From NCBI GenBank assembly GCA_030533445.1, contig CM060078.1, forward strand, positions 19,554,591 through 19,618,590: a stretch of DNA of 64,000 nucleotides, written 5' to 3'. The first letter of the stretch is position 1. Each line of letters begins with the position of its first letter. This DNA is from Cyprinodon diabolis (taxonomy: Eukaryota; Chordata; Actinopteri; Cyprinodontiformes; Cyprinodontidae). The position numbers were made by a program, and so were the translations under genes. The notes beneath the pieces were generated by a model, which was not told the DNA's origin, made no database searches, and worked only from the letters and a program-made list of their open reading frames with translations. Below, piece after piece: positions 60,900-64,000 of this stretch.

Positions 60900-61516
60900 T
60901 GTTACGGCTCCCCCCCTTACTGGGGAGAGAGGGAAGTAACTTGACAGCCACAAAAAAATTCAGAGACCAAGTGAATGTTAGAAAAGAGAAATCAGGGATT
61001 TATTGGTTACAGAAAATCCCAAGCAACTCATACAAATGGTGGGGGAGAAAGGGACGATTAGGTGGTGCCAAATCAAAGAAAATAATAAAACAAAAACAGG
61101 GCCTACCTACGGTCTAAGCTACATAAAACAAATTAAACAAAAACCCTGCTTAACTAATCTAACAAAAAGATTCACCAAAACTTTACAAGGGTGGCATCCA
61201 CCTACTTACCTAGTGTGTTTAACAGAAAGTTTTCCTACGTGATGAGGTGTACAGGGTACCCCAACCTTACCTTGTCCACTAACTCCCACCACAGTCCATT
61301 AGACACACAGAACAAAACATGCAGCAAGCAAGCCAAGGAAAAGGGGGGTAGGATCTCTAAGTGGCTTGCTTATATAGGACCTCCCTGGATCCTGATTGGT
61401 CCAAAGGTGGAGAGAATCAATCAAGGGAAGATGGATCCCAGCTTCTGCTACCTGTGTAGAAGCAAAGGGGAGGGGGGAGGGGAAAGAAAAACAAACAGCC
61501 TGGCAGGCATGTAACA
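60900..61516 (-). mobile_element. Solo LTR, minus orientation, 617 bp
   Basis: On the minus strand it runs from TGTTACATGCC to GAGCCGTAACA, with TGTTAC/GTAACA inverted ends and GTGC duplicated on both sides (60896-60899, 61517-61520). A TATA word (CCTATATAAGC, near 61372) precedes an AATAAA (near 60997). This is the order of U3, R and U5. A gypsy pol fossil lies 320 bp away on the same strand, so the two might be parts of one old element, but the matching flanks favour an independent solo LTR. Confidence 0.82.
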
Positions 61517-61835
61517 GTGCTTTATATGAAAATAGAAGAAACATAATAGGAAAAGTATATTTCAGTGGCATAAATGTAATTAAGAAAAATCTATAAAAAA
61601 TTAATATTTGAAGAGAATAAAATAAACAATGCATTTGATATGTTGATTATAATAGAAAATTGGCACTGGGGATTACACAGGGATTGAGCCAAGACATTTT
61701 GGGAGGATGGTGCTTGCAGAAGCTCAATGTTATACATTAAATAATCAGGCTAGTGGCTGGGATTGAGCCAAGACATGTGGATGGTTGGGTGAATCCTTAT
61801 GATGTGAGGTAGTTAGAGTTTGTGGGTCACAGGTT

Positions 61836-62480
61836 TTATAATCTTGGTGATAGGAAAGGGGCCAAAACATGAAACCAACTTGCACAGCGGGAGGTCTCGA
61901 TCTTAATCGATTTGCAATCTCTTAATGAACCCTGGATGACAGGAATTGTAAGAATTTTGCCAGAACTAAACTTCAGAAACTTCTCAACCAGGTTCTCAGG
62001 CAGAAAATGTTGAACATTGTGGCTGAACTCAGGGATGGGTGGATTGCGGGTGGAGTCACTAACCTCCTTCTGCAGATCCAATCGAGTCCTGGAGAAAGAA
62101 TTCCTCTGGCCCACCAGTGTAAGTGATTCACCTTCTCGACTGAGAATGAATCTGATTTATAAGTCTTGGTCTTCGGTCTTAAAAATAGAGAAAAGTTTAA
62201 ATTATCAAAGAAAAGAGACAATCTTTCCAGCCTATTGTGTACCCTTTTGGCTGTTTTATGGTATTCTAGAGTCTTGTGGTCAGTCCATGCAATAGATGAT
62301 TCATTGGTCCTCTCTAACCATTGCCACCACTGCTCCAAAGCTAACTTAACAGCTGGCAGCTCTCAGTCCTCAACATCATAGTTTAATTTTGCGCTGGATA
62401 ACTACCTAAAAAGAAGGCATGGGGCTGAACACGGTCATCCAGGGTTCTCTAAGTGGACTCTAAGACTCCGAGCAGATTGC
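61836..62480 (-). pseudogene. Ty3/gypsy pol remnant: RNase H and start of integrase
   Basis: On the minus strand, pieces follow pol order. DDRVQPHAFF near 62440 and NYDVED, then a stop, then ELPAVKLALEQWWQWLE near 62370-62320 belong to RNase H. SIAWTDHKTLEYHKTAKRV and NFSLFLRPKTKTYKSD follow, with the conserved WTDHK. After a frameshift comes an integrase zinc-finger-like region (LPENLVEKFLKF). At least two frameshifts and one in-frame stop make it inactive. Only about 200 codons of the element remain. Confidence 0.8.
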
Positions 62481-63179
62481 TTGGCAGCTTCTGCATGCAA
62501 CGTGTTCTCAGGCTCAGTATATCTGAAGCTCCTGCGTACCGTCTCAAAATACGTCTTACAGGCAGCTGAAAAACAATCAAATGAGAGTGGTATGAATAAA
62601 AAAATCAAACGCAAGTCACAGTAACAAGGAAGGAGAAAACATTAAAACAAGTCACTTACACACAATGTCGTCTTTATCAACATCGTGCAAATCTGGACTT
62701 GCTGATATGGCTCCGAGCAAATAGGAGGTCTGTGAAAACAAAATGTACAGCTATGATCGGTATCTATCCGTATCCATTTCCTTTTACCGCAGAATGAAAG
62801 CATATTCTTTAAATCTTACCCTTGGTCCGGTTCATAGTGCCTGCAATTAGTCTCCGAGTTGTGAAGACAATACACTTTAATAAAGCTTGTTCTTGCAAGG
62901 CTACTATTAGCCGTAGCTTTAGGCTAGGCTGCTATTAGCCGAAGCTTAGGCTAGGCTGCTTTTAGCTTAGCAGGCAGTAATCGAACATATATTTACCGCT
63001 AGCATCTCTTCTTTGAGTTCGTCTTGTTCGACTGCAGAGTCGCCATCGCGTCCAAGAGGAGTTTTACCCCGAAATCCCACATACTCCGCTCCAGACCGCC
63101 TGCACAAAGCAAAGCATACATCCTCCGCTGTGGCTCCAGACCGCTCCGCTCTGAGTTTCTTGGAGATCGTAGAGAGCAT
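62435..63179 (-). pseudogene. Three-exon coding remnant of an unplaced gene family, cut off by gypsy sequence
   Basis: Minus-strand blocks 63179-62997, 62729-62660 and 62565-62435 have consensus splice signals: donor GCG|GTAAAT; acceptor TTTTCACAG and donor TGT|GTAAGTG; acceptor TGTTTTTCAG. Joined, they give 183 + 70 + 131 bases, one open frame of 127 codons plus stop, although the exon phases differ (0, then 1). Features: a basic N-terminal region (SKKLRAERSGATAEDV), an acidic stretch near residues 48-60, then TSYLLGAISASPD and ACKTYFETVRRSFRYTEPE. The last motif recalls proteins annotated C14orf93-like in fish, a recollection I cannot check. The last 15 or so codons overlap gypsy RNase H sequence, so the gene was probably truncated there. 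The 5' end is CpG-rich. It could be a host gene fragment or a transposon-borne gene. Confidence 0.5.
62899..62970. repeat. Imperfect 28-bp tandem repeat
   Basis: Three units built on GGCTGCTATTAGCCGAAGC and TTAGGCTA, inside the putative first intron of the three-exon remnant. Confidence 0.8.
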
Positions 63180-63209
63180 GCGCGAGATGAAGGGTTTCCG
63201 CGGATCATT

Positions 63210-64000
63210 AAAAATAATTACAATTCATTCATTTTTTTTTTTTTATCAAGGCCTTAATTGGCACTAAAATTATTTAAATATGTTTATCGAAGTATTTATA
63301 ATTCTTTAATAAAAAATGCTTATAAAAACAATTTCGTCAGATATATTATATCGCTATTAATTTGCGTGGAACTGATCATAAAGCCGTATGTTCGGAAAGG
63401 AAGCTCCAGGCGGAGAAAAAGCTAGAGGATATATATATACGTATATATGTGTGTGTGTGTGTGTGTGTTTACATACATACAGGAGTCATGGAACTGTGCT
63501 TACAGCTCCTTCATATTTCATGTACACTAATAACTTGTGTACATGGTTCTTGTTGATGGCATTAAAATCATTTCTAATAGCATTAAAATAGCATTAAATT
63601 AGAGTCACTCATTCCTGTATGAACCCTGTGAGCGCTTAATTTAATATGACATATTAAAAAAATCCCACCATCATCCAGCATATGTTCAGTTTCTGCCCAA
63701 ATATATATATATATTTTTGTAGATTTTTGTAACGGGGATAAGGATAATTCAAAACTGCTTTTTTTGAATGAACTTGTTCTCTACTCCAAAACTCAGCATC
63801 TCTTTTCATTCCTGTAATAAGAAGTTTCTTTTGAATGGATTTGATGAAAGTTTAAGTCCCTCGGTATAAAGTAAATATTTTGATGGAGATGAGAAATATG
63901 CTTCCTCGTTGGTGAATAACCAATAGTTTGGATCCAATCATTTAAATAAACTGTGTTAGTTTTTTTTTTTTAATATATAAGAATTGTGCTATAATTTCTA
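63210..64000. other. AT-rich non-coding DNA with GT microsatellite
   Basis: A TA run and (GT)n tract occupy about 63430-63468. No gene or element ends were recognised. Confidence 0.6.

Overview
The window looks like nuclear DNA of a teleost fish. It is AT-rich and gene-poor, packed with fish-type transposons (Tc1-like, hAT, TTAA-target foldback elements, L2/CR1/Rex-like LINEs, gypsy-type LTRs), and it carries two conserved vertebrate genes that are also neighbours on human 7q31: GPR85 (10164-11279, minus) and the microprotein gene SMIM30 (16133-16324, minus). The species cannot be named from the sequence. Layout: 1-1780 has no gene. 1781-3371 is a complete Tc1-like transposon with an open transposase and seemingly identical 202-bp terminal inverted repeats. 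3664-5522 is a cluster of small DNA transposons: a foldback element, then a second TTAA element with a PIF/Harbinger-like MITE nested inside it. 8.4-12.9 kb is the GPR85 locus: a one-exon coding region, a probable long 3' UTR to its left, and candidate 5' non-coding exons and promoter to its right. 16.1-16.4 kb is SMIM30 with a compact promoter. From about 17 to 44 kb lies a gene desert with decayed repeats (an inverted-repeat element at 20.5-21.4 kb, an LTR-like block at 27.3-27.8 kb, LINE fragments at 32-33.4 and 35.6-35.9 kb, and a 5'-truncated LINE with a 15-bp target duplication at 38.5-39.2 kb). Some non-repetitive blocks there have the look of conserved non-coding elements, but this cannot be tested here. 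45-48 kb holds an exact 113-bp direct duplication, a solo LTR and an hAT MITE. 50.5-58.4 kb is a graveyard of a MITE, two Tc1-like fossils, an L2/CR1-like LINE and a non-autonomous hAT element. 59.9-62.5 kb holds a 913-bp near-palindrome, a second solo LTR and a gypsy pol fossil. Next to that fossil, 62435-63179 (minus) contains three exon-like blocks whose splice sites keep a single reading frame open for 127 codons. It is the best candidate here for an unannotated gene or gene remnant. GPR85 is an orphan receptor of the SREB family and SMIM30 a small ER/membrane protein; both lie on the minus strand, about 4.9 kb apart, each with its own promoter-like region. Nothing suggests they act in one pathway. 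The rest of the window is explained mainly by successive transposon insertions, many datable relative to one another from nesting and target-site duplications.
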